A DNA stretch of 62,124 nucleotides from CAZLBC01 sp964557575 (GCA_964557575.1 CAZLBC010000022.1:1-62124); one strand, 5' to 3'. Shown: positions 17,501 to 26,165, counted from the stretch's first letter. Notes: a model not told the origin generated them from the letters alone. Translations and numbers: made by a program.

Positions 17501-17780
17501 GTGGCTGAAGATCAGGGTCCGGGCGATGGTCAAGGCCGGCGACCTGTTGTTCGCCGCCGGCCCGCCGGACGTCTACGACGAGGGCGACCCCTTCGCGCCA
17601 TTCGAAGGCCGGGGCGGCGCGGTGCTGGCCGCGATTCGGGCGTCCGACGGGAAAAAACTGTCGGCGGTGAAACTGGACTGCCCGCCCGTCTTCGACGGCA
17701 TGATCGCGGCCGGCGGGAATCTCTACCTGTCTCTGAAGGACGGGTCGATCCTCTGCCTCGGGTCACCCGGCCGGCACTGA
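14547..17780 (+). CDS. Exported methyltransferase-fold / PQQ-type beta-propeller fusion (copy 1)
   Basis: The 1077-residue product has a signal peptide (MKYALLVSILSAALPAASLPASA). Residues about 30-150 resemble a class I SAM methyltransferase, with motif I VVHVGCGDGALTAAL and the later VLSPGGSLVI. After a conserved linker (IDDWTHFLHDAGNNAVAAD), two PQQ/BamB-like propeller regions follow with many W-docking blades (GTWVWRNHKDTARGARMV, ALDAGSGTEAWHF, VYCLRAADGAPVWTF). This architecture recurs at 47562-50753 in this window. SAM is not expected outside the cytoplasm, so the first domain may be a relic binding fold. A strong ribosome site GGAGGAG precedes the ATG. Substrate unknown; sugar-polymer or redox roles are guesses. 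Confidence 0.88.
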   Translation: MKYALLVSILSAALPAASLPASAAEDAAARDILKVAGATGGIVVHVGCGDGALTAALRIDERFIVRGLDRDRSLVTKARENLLKKGLSGPVSVDHLPGNTLPFADNLAAVVVADEPGGVPEAEMMRVLSPGGSLVIRSGGRWQAAVKPRPKNIDDWTHFLHDAGNNAVAADEVVGPPRRIQWVAPPRYLRSHETPSGIQALVCSGRRLFYIFDAGLIGITDPRLPARWSLICRDAFNGALLWKRPVKEWGWRQWARKQMEGKDWTKTRAYRVKVPDENQARLVAGEDRLYATLQYNAPVSLLDAASGKVITTVAGTRWTRLIRAAGGIGLAYIEKMPPEAAQRRRQSEDKKISAAMVAFDGKTGKVLWDKGLDHTVGGTALAVTGAKIVYYTAGKGGTLACLDLVSGTWVWRNHKDTARGARMVVARGEKVFVGYRNKLAVHEAAAGRKLWETKVPYRSYREALYVVGDLVYPGAAGSPDARAIGFDVSTGKKTREITAKNLTSPEHHHRCYRNKATSRFIIASMEGAEFLALDGSGHAQENWVRGACRYGIMPANGLLYAPPDQCFCTPGAMLRGFAALAPASASAGHPVPQDRRLVKETGWGVRLKDEEAGNGDWPTYRRDPPRSGSTPAAVAGGIAKAWRTKLGGDLTALTAAGGRVFVARKDAHTVCALDAGSGTEAWHFVAGGRIDSPPTIYRGLCLFGAADGRVYCLRAADGAPVWTFTAAPRRRMVGCFDRIESAWPVHGTILVSEGIAYCTAGRSTYLDGGIHLFGLDPATGKVLHAGHLGRPPLGIRGVRDKSFYTLGANSDVLVAEGGFIYMRQKKFTPALKELPGKELSSKGEMDVGLHLFSTSSLLDGSWYNRTFWMYAQRWPGFQLANQAPKSGQLIVRDEKTTFALRVFYLRNCHSPMFFPGTQGYLLFADKNTTEPQIVGEEGAKEPVKWLPMSDYSRGRGNEVRKLDSTAFGGDKGIGYTRAAPPLWKTWLKIRVRAMVKAGDLLFAAGPPDVYDEGDPFAPFEGRGGAVLAAIRASDGKKLSAVKLDCPPVFDGMIAAGGNLYLSLKDGSILCLGSPGRH

Positions 17781-18219
17781 GGGCGCCGCGGGAATCGCAA
17801 CCGCCGGGAACCGTCGAGACATGAACGCCCTGTTTTGCATTCATCAACGCCGACGATCCGGACGCCCTTCCGGCGGGGCGATGTGGGTCATCGAACGGGC
17901 ACTGTTCTCCAACGCGGCATGCCTCGGGTCGGCACCCTTCGCCCGCGCGGCGGCCGGGACCGGCGAACCGGCGCGGGAAGGCCTCATCCGGGGTATGGGC
18001 CCTTCGTGGAGGCGGACCGGAAGGAATAACGCAACGCGACCGTGCACGACGGGTACTCCCCGCGGCGTTACACCATGTTCGCGTTCCGCACGCTATACTG
18101 GATACGGAACGGTAGTTATAGTAGAATATGCGCGGGGGGAGTACGCCGCCGGAGGCGGTGGTCGTACTGCCGGCAGCTCTTCCATGATAACTACCGCTAT
18201 CTCAGACAGGAGGCACAAG
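17781..18219 (+). promoter_or_regulatory. Non-coding region with nested dyads around a -10 box
   Basis: A 439-base interval without a convincing gene. GTACTCCCC (18053-18061) pairs with GGGGAGTAC (18136-18144), and inside it GTTCCG (18083-18088) pairs with CGGAAC (18105-18110). Both dyads are centred near 18097, on the -10-like TATACT at 18094-18099. This suggests an operator-bearing promoter for the phasin-like/UbiB operon. An in-frame upstream extension of the next gene exists but has no protein-like character. Confidence 0.4.
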
Positions 18220-18513
18220 ATGTTCGAATCACTCGACAAGTTGCTGCTCGCCGGATTCGGGGCCATGTCCATGACGCGGGAAAGGGCCGAAAAGATTTTC
18301 GACGATTTCGTGCAGCAGGGCCGGGCGGCCAAGGACCAGAAGAGCGGGTTCATCAAGGAACTCATGGACCAGGCCGAAAAGACCCGGACGGAACTGGAAA
18401 ACACCGTCGCCGGGCAGGTCCGGGAGACCATCGAGAAACTCGACCTCCCCACCAAAAAAGATATAAAACGGCTCGAGAAGAAAATCGACAAGCTCCGTTC
18501 ACAGGAGTCGTAA
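18220..18513 (+). CDS. Phasin-like / PhaF-type small helical protein
   Basis: The ATG at 18220 follows an excellent AGGAGG (18208-18213). The 97-residue product is helical and coiled-coil-like: LDKLLLAGFGAMSMTRERAE, then FVQQGRAAKDQKSGFIKELM, and a C-terminal KKDIKRLEKKIDKL heptad region. This is the pattern of small phasin-superfamily/polyhydroxyalkanoate-regulator-like proteins that are frequently encoded beside UbiB kinases. The stop codon is 3 bases before the GTG of the UbiB gene, so the two are one operon and probably act together at a membrane or lipid surface. The granule-binding role itself is not shown by the sequence. Confidence 0.82.
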   Translation: MFESLDKLLLAGFGAMSMTRERAEKIFDDFVQQGRAAKDQKSGFIKELMDQAEKTRTELENTVAGQVRETIEKLDLPTKKDIKRLEKKIDKLRSQES

Positions 18514-18516
18514 CCG

Positions 18517-20211
18517 GTGCGATTACCCGGCTGGGGCCTCAGGAGAACCTTTGCCCGCGCCCGGCGCTACCGTCATATTTTGGCGGTCCTCGCCCGGTAC
18601 GGCCTGGAAGACCTGGTCGACATCCTGCAGAGGCGGGTGGCCGACCGGTTCGGCAGGCGAGCGGTTCCGTCGTACGTGCGCCGGGTATCCCCTGACCGGC
18701 CGCGGACGGTACGGGTCAGGCTTGCGCTGGAGGAACTGGGCCCCACGTTTATCAAGCTGGGCCAGTTGCTCAGCACCCGTCCGGACCTGGTTCCCGCCGA
18801 CTACATCGCGGAACTCGAACGGCTCCAGGACCGGGTTCCTCCCGAAAAACCCGGCACCATGCAGGCCGTGGTCGAGGACGAACTGGGTGAAAAGCTGGAG
18901 AATATATTCGCCGCTTTCGATCCCGAACCGACCGGCGCCGGCAGCATCGCCCAGGTCCACCGGGCGCGGACCGTGGACGGCCGGGACGTCGTCCTCAAGG
19001 TCCGGCGTCCCGGCGTGGTCGATATCATCCGGGTGGAGTGTGAAATACTCCACAATCTCGCCAAGATGCTCAAGTCCCGCATGGACGAACACGACACGAT
19101 CGATCCCGTCGAGATCGTGCACGAATTCACCACGGTTATCGAAAAAGAGGTGGACCTGGGGCTCGAGCGCCAGAACCAACTGCGATTCGCGGCGCACTTC
19201 GCCGACGAACCGAACATTCACGTCCCGGCGGTATACCGTGACCTGTGCACCGACGCGGTACTCACGATGGAATACATCGACGGGGTCAAGGCGGTCGGCG
19301 GGGCTGCGCTGAAGGAACGGGGATTCGACCCGAAGCTCATCGCCGAAACCGGCGTGAATTTTGTCATGCGCCAGATATTCGATACCGGCTTTTTCCACAC
19401 CGATCCCCACCCCGGCAACTTCCTGCTGACGGACGGCAACGTCCTGGCCCCCCTCGATTTCGGACAGGTAGCCACCCTGACGGAGCGCGACCGGGACATG
19501 ATATCCGATATCATGATGGCCATCGTGGATGACGACGCGGAGGCGATTATCGGCGTCTTTCGCCGCAACGGTATTATCGACGACGGCGATACCGGCGGCC
19601 GCCTGGCGTCGGACATCCGGGAACTGATGGACATCTACCGTAACCAGCCCCTCAAGGACATCCCCTTTCAGCGAGTGATGTCGCGCTGTTTTCAACTGCT
19701 GCGCAAGCACCGGATCCGGCCCCCGGTGCAATTCACGATGATGCTCAAGAGCATGATGACCGCCGAGTCGCTGGCGACCATGCTCGACGAGGATTTCCAG
19801 ATCATCGAGTACATCAAGCCCTACGCCCGCAAGATCGCGTTTCAAAGACTGGACCCCCGCCGGCTGACGCGAAAAATGCGGGACTTTCTCCGGCAGTTGA
19901 TCGGCCTGGCTTCCCGGGCCCCGGAGGACCTCAACGAGGTCCTCAAGAAGGCGCGCGAGGGCCGGGTGCAGATCAGGGTCCACCACGAACACCTCGAGAA
20001 CCTCTCCGAAACCATCGACAAGAGTTCCAACCGCATCAGCTTCGCCCTGATCATCGCCGCCCTCCTCGTCGCCTCCAGCATGCTCGTCGCCCAGGACAAG
20101 TCGATCCTGGGACTCGTTAACATGCAGACGCTGGGCGTGGCGGGGTACATCATCGCGACGATCATCGGGCTCTGGCTCACCCTGTCCATACTCCGCGGCA
20201 GAAAATGGTAG
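18517..20211 (+). CDS. UbiB/AarF (ABC1) family atypical kinase
   Basis: The GTG at 18517 is supported by CAGGAG ten bases upstream. Family motifs: KxGQ segment FIKLGQLLSTRPDLVPADYI, ExD segment LERLQDRVPP, the A-rich loop AGSIAQVHRAR, catalytic HTDPHPGNFLL, and metal-binding LDFGQVA. Two C-terminal transmembrane helices (about 508-527 and 537-560) anchor it. ABC1 kinases support quinone or isoprenoid-lipid metabolism and have weak ATPase activity. At 564 residues it is typical of bacterial UbiB. The pairing with an upstream phasin-like gene suggests a functional unit. No ubi or men biosynthesis gene is near, so the exact lipid is unknown. Confidence 0.93.
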   Translation: MRLPGWGLRRTFARARRYRHILAVLARYGLEDLVDILQRRVADRFGRRAVPSYVRRVSPDRPRTVRVRLALEELGPTFIKLGQLLSTRPDLVPADYIAELERLQDRVPPEKPGTMQAVVEDELGEKLENIFAAFDPEPTGAGSIAQVHRARTVDGRDVVLKVRRPGVVDIIRVECEILHNLAKMLKSRMDEHDTIDPVEIVHEFTTVIEKEVDLGLERQNQLRFAAHFADEPNIHVPAVYRDLCTDAVLTMEYIDGVKAVGGAALKERGFDPKLIAETGVNFVMRQIFDTGFFHTDPHPGNFLLTDGNVLAPLDFGQVATLTERDRDMISDIMMAIVDDDAEAIIGVFRRNGIIDDGDTGGRLASDIRELMDIYRNQPLKDIPFQRVMSRCFQLLRKHRIRPPVQFTMMLKSMMTAESLATMLDEDFQIIEYIKPYARKIAFQRLDPRRLTRKMRDFLRQLIGLASRAPEDLNEVLKKAREGRVQIRVHHEHLENLSETIDKSSNRISFALIIAALLVASSMLVAQDKSILGLVNMQTLGVAGYIIATIIGLWLTLSILRGRKW

Positions 20212-20230
20212 CGCCGTCCCGGGCGGCGGT

Positions 20231-20259
20231 TTGCATTTTTCCACCCGCCGCCGTATACT
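20231..20259 (+). promoter_or_regulatory. Sigma-70-type promoter of the large hydrolase-like gene
   Basis: TTGCAT (20231-20236) and TATACT (20254-20259) are spaced by 17 bases, 48 bases ahead of the ATG at 20307, with GGAGGTGG as ribosome site. This is the best-formed promoter on the + strand of the left half. Confidence 0.6.
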
Positions 20260-20306
20260 GATGCGACAGCGTTGCGCCCCTGCCGCAACACAGGAGGTGG
20301 ACGAAA

Positions 20307-23213
20307 ATGCCTTGTCAAATAACTCGTCACGCCGTTCTCGCCGCGGTGCTCCTGGCGGCATACCGCCCGGCCCCCGCGGCCCAAAAGCGGGAATCCCCGG
20401 AAAGCAGTATCGCTTCCGCCGACACGATCGTCATCGAAAACCCCCGCTGCCGGTTGACGCTCGGGCCCCGGGGCCGCTGCCGGGGCCTCACCGATACGAA
20501 GGGCGGCCGGGAGATCGGCTGTGCCGATAACGATATTCGCGTGGTGGAGGCGGTCATCGGGGGGAAACGCGACCGGGCGAACTCCCTCCGTTTTCGTGAC
20601 GGCCGGCTGGAGATCGGCTTCGAGAAACACGGCACACGGCTGGTCTACCGGGTGCATACCACCCCCGACTGGATCCGCTTCGAACTGTCGTCGATCAGCG
20701 GGACCCGCCCCGAACGCCTGACGCTCCTGCGCCTGCCGGTCGCGATCACCGCAACGGTCGGGCGGGTCCCGGACCTCGCCCGGGACGAGAAGACCGCGGT
20801 CTGCCTGCTGTCGGGCGGCATGCAGGCCCGCGGCGCGGCCCGGCCGCGCGACGGGTGGACCGAGCTGGCGGTCACCACGCAGGATGTCCCGGGCCCGACA
20901 CTGGAGGGGGCGGCGGCGGCCCTCGTCGTGGCGCCGCCCGCTGCAATCGGGACGATCCTGCAACGGGCGGCGGCGGCATTCGGCCTGCCGACCAATACCC
21001 GCGACGGCGTTCCCGTCAAGCGGCTGCCGCGAACGCGGGGTTCCTACTGGTTCATCAGCCTCGGCGCCGCCGACGTCGAGAGGATGATCGACTGCTGCAA
21101 CCGCTCGGGCATCAGGCAGGTGATGGTCAACTTCCACGCGCTCTGCACCGCCCCCGGCCACTACCCGATAAACCGCAAGAACTTCCCCCGCGGACCGGCG
21201 GGGGTCACGGCGATGGTGGACCGCTTCCACGCCGCGGGGATTTTGGTAGGGATGCACACCTTTGCCTCCAAGGTCAAGAAGACCGACCCCTACGTCACGC
21301 CCGTCCCCGACCGGCGGTTCTGGGTGGACAGGCGGGCGACACTCGCCGGCGGGATCGACCCGAAACAAACGGACATAACGGTCGCCGGCAGCCTCGCCCG
21401 GTGGCCCGGCAGCCCGGTCTGCACGCAAAAACGATGGGAGGGGGGCGTGCAGAAGCACCGCGAGGTCATCATCGACGACGAGATCGTCCGATACGAATCG
21501 ATCGGCCCCGCCGACACATACAACACGTTCCTGGGCTGCACGCGGGGGGCGTGGGGGACCCGCGCGGCCACTCACGAGAGCGGGACCGCGTGCCGGCATT
21601 ACGGGGTGGACGGGTGCATCAACGGCTACATCATCGACCAGGAGACCGACCTGCTCGACGAGGTGACCGACCGGCTCGCCGACGTGTTCAACACCGCCGG
21701 CTTCGACATGGTCTACTTCGACGGCGGCGAGGACGTGGACCGGCGGCGGTTCCACTACTACGTCACCAGGCACCAGGCCGCCGCCATGGCGAAATTCACG
21801 AAGCGGCCGATCATTCACATGGGCACGATCATGACCCACCGGCTGTGGCACTCCTTCGCCCGGTCGGGGACCGTCGACACGTACCGGCATACCCTCGGCG
21901 GTCACCTGACCGCCCTGGGCGGCGCGACAGACATCCGCCGAATCCGGGAGGTGACCAACGAGAGAGTGGTCAGGACCGTCGCATTCGACCTCGCCGGAAA
22001 ACGCGAGCGGTGGCGGACGGTCAGGGAGCACATCGACCGGTCGGTCCGGCGGGCGGTGGCGATGGAACGGGCCCTGATGCCGGCCGAACTGGGATGGTTC
22101 GGGATATGGCCGGCGGGGAAGCACGACGACGGGCTGCAGCTCGACGAGTTCGAGTACCTGATGGTCAAATCGCTGGCCTACGACAAGCCGATATCGCTCC
22201 AGACGAGTTTCGCGAAGATGGACCGGCACCCGCTGACCCCCGCGATCCTGCAGATCGCGAAGGCCTACGAACAAATGCGTCTCGGGGATGCCGAACTCGA
22301 CGACGCGACGCGGGACCGGCTGCGGGAGTTGGGCAAAGACTTTATTCTCGTTCAAACCGACGGGACGCGGGAATTCATCGCGGTCCGGGAGGTCCCCGGC
22401 GTCGCCGGGACGAAAGACCGCGTCCGCGCCTTCGTCGGCGGCCGCGGAGACGGGGCCGCGGCAACCGTCTGGCACGTCAGCCGCGGCGGCACGCTGACCC
22501 TCGCGGCGGATATTCCCGACCTCGCCGTCCGCACGTTCACCGGGGAACCGGTGGCGGCTGAACAGACGGCGGAGACAGTGCGGATCCCGGTCGACACCGG
22601 CCGGACGACGATCGTCGCGCCGTCCGTCACGCCGGCGCGGTTCCGGAAACTCCTGGCGACCGCCGGTTTTGAAGAGCGGAAGGCCGCCCGGATCTGGATA
22701 CAGGCCGAGGACTGCGCGACGATCGCCGGGGACATGGCGAAGGCTGCCGACGCCGGGATCGAGACGACCGGCGCGTTCGGTGATGCAATCCTGTGTACCA
22801 CGCGTCCCCGGCCCGACGATACGAACCCCGGCTCTTGCCGGTACACCATCCGGCTGCCCGCCGCCGGCCTCTGGACGGTATGGGGGCGGCTGAAATATCC
22901 CGCCGGCAGCGACCACTCCTTCTGGCTCGTCCCCGACGGCAAGCATGCCGGCGGCACGCGGTTCGTCCTGGGCAACTGCGGGGCGGCCGGTAAAGCGTGG
23001 CACTGGGCGGGCAGCGGCGGCGGCTCCACGGCCCGGCCGCCGGGCCGGCCGATCAGCCTGAAACTGGCGGCGGGGACGTTTACCTTCCGGGTCTGCGCCC
23101 GTGAGGGAACCGGCAAGCCGGCGCTGAATCCCCGTCTCGACTGCCTGTGCCTGACCGACGACCCGCGCTACGTCCCGACCGACGCGGATGCCCGGAAAAC
23201 GCTGGGAGAGTGA
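20307..23213 (+). CDS. Secreted TIM-barrel glycoside hydrolase-like protein
   Basis: The 968-residue product has an N-terminal export signal (about 1-25). Residues about 35-240 look like a beta-sandwich (IENPRCRLTLGPRGRCRGL). Residues about 245-640 look like a TIM barrel: GSYWFISLGAADVERMIDCC, VMVNFHALC, GILVGMHTFASKV, GFDMVYFDGGEDVDRRRF and AELGWFGIWPAG. The acidic DGGED cluster is a candidate catalytic site. The C-terminal part (about 795-950, RIWIQAEDCATIAG, YTIRLPAAGLWTVWGRLKYP) resembles a carbohydrate-binding beta-sandwich. The exact GH family cannot be fixed by eye. A strong promoter and ribosome site support expression. Substrate unknown. Confidence 0.8.
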   Translation: MPCQITRHAVLAAVLLAAYRPAPAAQKRESPESSIASADTIVIENPRCRLTLGPRGRCRGLTDTKGGREIGCADNDIRVVEAVIGGKRDRANSLRFRDGRLEIGFEKHGTRLVYRVHTTPDWIRFELSSISGTRPERLTLLRLPVAITATVGRVPDLARDEKTAVCLLSGGMQARGAARPRDGWTELAVTTQDVPGPTLEGAAAALVVAPPAAIGTILQRAAAAFGLPTNTRDGVPVKRLPRTRGSYWFISLGAADVERMIDCCNRSGIRQVMVNFHALCTAPGHYPINRKNFPRGPAGVTAMVDRFHAAGILVGMHTFASKVKKTDPYVTPVPDRRFWVDRRATLAGGIDPKQTDITVAGSLARWPGSPVCTQKRWEGGVQKHREVIIDDEIVRYESIGPADTYNTFLGCTRGAWGTRAATHESGTACRHYGVDGCINGYIIDQETDLLDEVTDRLADVFNTAGFDMVYFDGGEDVDRRRFHYYVTRHQAAAMAKFTKRPIIHMGTIMTHRLWHSFARSGTVDTYRHTLGGHLTALGGATDIRRIREVTNERVVRTVAFDLAGKRERWRTVREHIDRSVRRAVAMERALMPAELGWFGIWPAGKHDDGLQLDEFEYLMVKSLAYDKPISLQTSFAKMDRHPLTPAILQIAKAYEQMRLGDAELDDATRDRLRELGKDFILVQTDGTREFIAVREVPGVAGTKDRVRAFVGGRGDGAAATVWHVSRGGTLTLAADIPDLAVRTFTGEPVAAEQTAETVRIPVDTGRTTIVAPSVTPARFRKLLATAGFEERKAARIWIQAEDCATIAGDMAKAADAGIETTGAFGDAILCTTRPRPDDTNPGSCRYTIRLPAAGLWTVWGRLKYPAGSDHSFWLVPDGKHAGGTRFVLGNCGAAGKAWHWAGSGGGSTARPPGRPISLKLAAGTFTFRVCAREGTGKPALNPRLDCLCLTDDPRYVPTDADARKTLGE

Positions 23214-23494
23214 AACGTTCAATTACGCTAGATTTGATTCCGCCGGCGCAGTATTTGCTTGACATCCGGAGGCTTGCAGAAGAGAATACGCGAAATCAGG
23301 ATGGGCCACGGTGGAAAGGTTCCCCGCGGTACTTCCGTATTTATGCAGCATCAGAGTTCGTATACAGCAATACATCCAGGCACTTTTGCAGGTTAGATGG
23401 TTTTGAAGAACCGATTCATTTCTACAGCGCATAGTGAGGCTTGGCTTGTAACGCTCATGAATCGGATGCGCTTATTTCTCAAGGAGCCATACAC
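23214..23494 (+). promoter_or_regulatory. Long leader of the cold-shock gene
   Basis: 281 bases before the cold-shock start codon, clearly AT-richer than its neighbours. TTGACA occurs at 23259-23264; the nearest -10-like box (GAATAC, about 23284) has an imperfect 19-base spacing. A leader of more than 150 nt is usual for cspA-type mRNAs, where it acts as an RNA thermosensor, but I cannot derive a fold by eye. AAGGAG at 23481-23486 is the ribosome site. Confidence 0.45.
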
Positions 23495-23695
23495 ATGGCA
23501 AGCGGCACAGTAAAATGGTTTAACGATGCAAAAGGTTACGGTTTCATTACCTCCGATGATGGCGAAGACGTGTTCGTCCATCACAGCGACATCCAGGGCG
23601 AAGGCCACAAGACCCTCGTCGAAGGCGAAACGGTGACTTTTGAAGTAACCGAAGGGCCCAAGGGCCCGAAAGCAGTAAACATCGAAAAAGGATAG
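23495..23695 (+). CDS. csp: Cold-shock domain protein (CspA family)
   Basis: The ATG at 23495, with AAGGAG 9 bases upstream, gives a 66-residue single cold-shock domain, the standard length. Both RNA-binding motifs are present: RNP1 as KGYGFIT and RNP2 as DVFVHHS, with the family's N-terminal GTVKWFNDAKG. Such proteins bind single-stranded nucleic acid and melt RNA structure at low temperature or general stress. The gene has a long leader. A small hairpin AGTCC/GGACT begins just after the stop and is cut by an assembly gap. Confidence 0.96.
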   Translation: MASGTVKWFNDAKGYGFITSDDGEDVFVHHSDIQGEGHKTLVEGETVTFEVTEGPKGPKAVNIEKG

Positions 23696-23709
23696 TCCAC
23701 CCCGGACTC

Positions 23710-23809
23710 NNNNNNNNNNNNNNNNNNNNNNNNNNNNNNNNNNNNNNNNNNNNNNNNNNNNNNNNNNNNNNNNNNNNNNNNNNNNNNNNNNNNNNNNNNN
23801 NNNNNNNNN
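23710..23809. other. Assembly gap of 100 Ns
   Basis: Exactly 100 unknown bases. The 12 bases before it (23698-23709) and after it (23810-23821) are identical, CACCCCGGACTC, so the real gap may be zero, with contig ends overlapping by 12 bases. The gap falls just after csp and does not interrupt a recognised gene. Confidence 0.95.
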
Positions 23810-23847
23810 CACCCCGGACTCCCCTACGGTACCAGACGTCCCGTTTT

Positions 23848-23880
23848 CCCCCGCATCGGTCTTCGTGATCGATGCGGGGG
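23848..23880 (+). terminator. Strong 11-bp hairpin between csp and the radical SAM gene
   Basis: CCCCCGCATCG (23848-23858) pairs perfectly with CGATGCGGGGG (23870-23880) across an 11-base loop, and flanking GTTT/AAAC can extend it. It is likely the end of the csp transcript or a leader hairpin for the next gene. No U-tract follows on the + strand, so termination is inferred from strength and position only. Confidence 0.5.
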
Positions 23881-23981
23881 CAAACAATCACCCATCAGGA
23901 CGGCGCTCTACGGCGGTTCTCGGATGGAGGTATGATTGTGTTTCGTATCGCACACGAAACGAGATCGTCAAGGAGCGTGAT

Positions 23982-25790
23982 ATGATTCTCCACAGCAACA
24001 GCAAGGAAGGCGAAGCGGCGCCGTCTCAACCGGTGCATCCGCGCGGGTCGTCCGCCCGGGTTCTGCTGACCAGTGTTTTCGGGCCGTACGCCCGCGACGA
24101 CGAGTACGGCAGCCGCGTGCTGAACCCGATGGAACTGTACCACAACCAGGTCACGCGGGTTCAGGGGGCTTTTTCGCTGCGGATGTTTCACCGCAGCTGG
24201 GGCCTGATGCTGATCCAGGCCAATATCCGCGCCCGGTGCGCGCTGCTGGACTTTCCCGACCGGGACCGGTTTATCCGGGAGATTCGCGACGGCGACTATG
24301 ACGTGGTCGGCATCAGCGCGATCATGCCCAACATCGGAAAAGTCCGCGCCATGTGCGCGTTGATCAGGGAACACCTTCCCTCGGCCGTCATCGTGGTCGG
24401 CGGACACATCGCCAACGTCCCCGACCTGGCGGGACGGGTCGATGCCGATCACGTGGTCCGGGGAGAGGGCGTGCGGTGGATGCGCCGGTTTCTGGGTGAG
24501 AACCCCGATACGCCGATCAACCATCCGCTCATCCCGTCCGCCTTCGGCACCCGCAGCGCCGGCGTCGAGGTCAGCGACGGCGACTGGGCGCCCGCGCTGA
24601 TTCCTACCGTGGGCTGTCCGAAAGGGTGCAACTTCTGCTCGACGTCCGCCATGTTCGGCGGCAAGGGTAAATGCGTGCACTTCTACGAGACGGGCGACGA
24701 GTTGTTCGATATCATGTGCCGGATCGAGGAGGCTATGGGGACCACTTCGTTTTTCGTCATGGACGAGAATTTTCTTCTCCACCGCCGGCGGGCCCTGCGG
24801 TTGCTCGCACTGATGCAGGAAAACGACAAGGCCTGGAGCCTCTACGTGTTCAGTTCCGCCGACGTACTCAGAATGTACACCGTGGATCAACTGGTCCGCC
24901 TGGGGATCTCCTGGGTGTGGATCGGCCTGGAGGGCGAAGACAGCCGATACAGTAAACTGGACGGCATCGACGCTTTCGCACTGGTCAACCGTCTGCAGTC
25001 CCACGGTATACGCGTACTGGGCTCGACGATCATCGGGCTGGAAAACCACACGCCCGAAAACATGGACCGGGTGATCGACTACGCCGTGCGCTACGATACG
25101 GATTTCCACCAGTTCATGCTCTACACCCCCGCGGCCGGGACGCCCCTGCACACCGAATTGACGGCGGAGGGGGTCATGAAAAACGAGGATGAATACGATC
25201 ACGCCGACATACACGGGCAGCTTATTTTCAACTATCGCCATCCCCACATCACGGAGGGCCGGGAGGCGGAGTATATCCTGAAGGCCTTCACCCGCGACTT
25301 CGAAGTCAACGGACCGAGCACCGTCCGCGTGGTGCGGACGACCCTCGCCGGCTGGACGCGACACAAAAACAATCCCGACCCGTGTATTCGGCAACGCTAC
25401 CGTAAGGAAGCCGCGCCCCTCGCCACGACCTACAGCGCCCTGGTGGGCGCGGCCCGGCGGTACTACCGCACAAACCCGACGATACGCCGAAAACTCACCG
25501 CCCTGCTCCGGGAACTCCACCGGGAGTTCGGCCTCCGATCCAGGATCTTCTCGGCACTCGGCGGGCTATGGCTGCACCGGAAAATCCGGCGCGAAGAACG
25601 TCGCCTGGCGGCCGGCCACACCTACGAACCGCCGACGTTTTTTGAGAAAAATTTTCACGATGAAAAACAGGACGGGGCGGCACCCTGTCGTTTCGTTCAG
25701 CCGGATCCGGCATACGCGGTCCGCCCCGCGCCGGATAACAGCGGCACGGAACAACCCCGCGAACAACCCGCGATGTCCACGTGTGGCTGA
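23982..25790 (+). CDS. Cobalamin-binding radical SAM protein
   Basis: The ATG at 23982 (AAGGAG just upstream) gives 602 residues. Residues about 25-150 look like a B12-binding Rossmann domain (DYDVVGISAIMPNIGKVRAM, VIVVGGHIANVPD). The radical SAM cluster cysteines are C212, C216 and C219 in GCPKGCNFCS. Further barrel motifs are FFVMDENFLLHRRRA, ISWVWIGLEGEDSRYSKLDG and LGSTIIGLENHTPENMD. A basic C-terminal extension (about 430-560) of helices follows. Architecture is that of class B-type enzymes (methyltransferases, hopanoid or bacteriochlorophyll-type tailoring), but the substrate is not readable. No SAM-partner gene is adjacent; a small membrane protein gene faces it. Confidence 0.9.
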   Translation: MILHSNSKEGEAAPSQPVHPRGSSARVLLTSVFGPYARDDEYGSRVLNPMELYHNQVTRVQGAFSLRMFHRSWGLMLIQANIRARCALLDFPDRDRFIREIRDGDYDVVGISAIMPNIGKVRAMCALIREHLPSAVIVVGGHIANVPDLAGRVDADHVVRGEGVRWMRRFLGENPDTPINHPLIPSAFGTRSAGVEVSDGDWAPALIPTVGCPKGCNFCSTSAMFGGKGKCVHFYETGDELFDIMCRIEEAMGTTSFFVMDENFLLHRRRALRLLALMQENDKAWSLYVFSSADVLRMYTVDQLVRLGISWVWIGLEGEDSRYSKLDGIDAFALVNRLQSHGIRVLGSTIIGLENHTPENMDRVIDYAVRYDTDFHQFMLYTPAAGTPLHTELTAEGVMKNEDEYDHADIHGQLIFNYRHPHITEGREAEYILKAFTRDFEVNGPSTVRVVRTTLAGWTRHKNNPDPCIRQRYRKEAAPLATTYSALVGAARRYYRTNPTIRRKLTALLRELHREFGLRSRIFSALGGLWLHRKIRREERRLAAGHTYEPPTFFEKNFHDEKQDGAAPCRFVQPDPAYAVRPAPDNSGTEQPREQPAMSTCG

Positions 25791-25829
25791 TTCCCGTCCG
25801 GGCCGTTCACCGCGCCGTCCCGAACACCC

Positions 25830-26150
25830 TTATCGCTCACCTTCGACCGGCTGCGATGCGGGAGCGCGGTTCCTCCCGGCGGGCGTTCCGCCGAAGGCGT
25901 AGTGAAGAAAGTATCCACCCAGCAGGATAACGGCCAACAGCACGGCAACCGTGCCCAGGGGATGCTTGACGGACGCCCATCCCATCGCGCAGCCCAGGAA
26001 GCAGATCATCAGCGCGACGTATCCGGCCGTTGCGACACCAAGGCCGACCAGTCGCTCAACGCGGTCGCCGATGAATAACAGGCACAACGTTACCAGGAAG
26101 CCGGCGAGGACGAGTGAGAGCGCGAGAACGGCAACGACCTTGTTATTCAT
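25830..26150 (-). CDS. Small three-helix membrane protein
   Basis: The 106-residue protein has three hydrophobic segments at about 4-26, 35-57 and 65-87, then a short polar tail. No motif is recognised. It lies 15 bases downstream of hxlB on the same strand, so it is probably the third gene of the hxl operon. Its role in formaldehyde or pentose metabolism, if any, is unknown. No strong ribosome site is visible; translation may depend on coupling with hxlB. Confidence 0.65.
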   Translation of the reverse strand: MNNKVVAVLALSLVLAGFLVTLCLLFIGDRVERLVGLGVATAGYVALMICFLGCAMGWASVKHPLGTVAVLLAVILLGGYFLHYAFGGTPAGRNRAPASQPVEGER

Positions 26151-26165
26151 AGTGATCCGACCGCC

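Noticed and set aside
23259..23390. Possible sigma-54 promoters (TTGACA...TTGCA, GGCACTTTTGCA)
   Set aside because: The spacing between the -24 and -12 elements is wrong in both cases (3 bases too long and too short).
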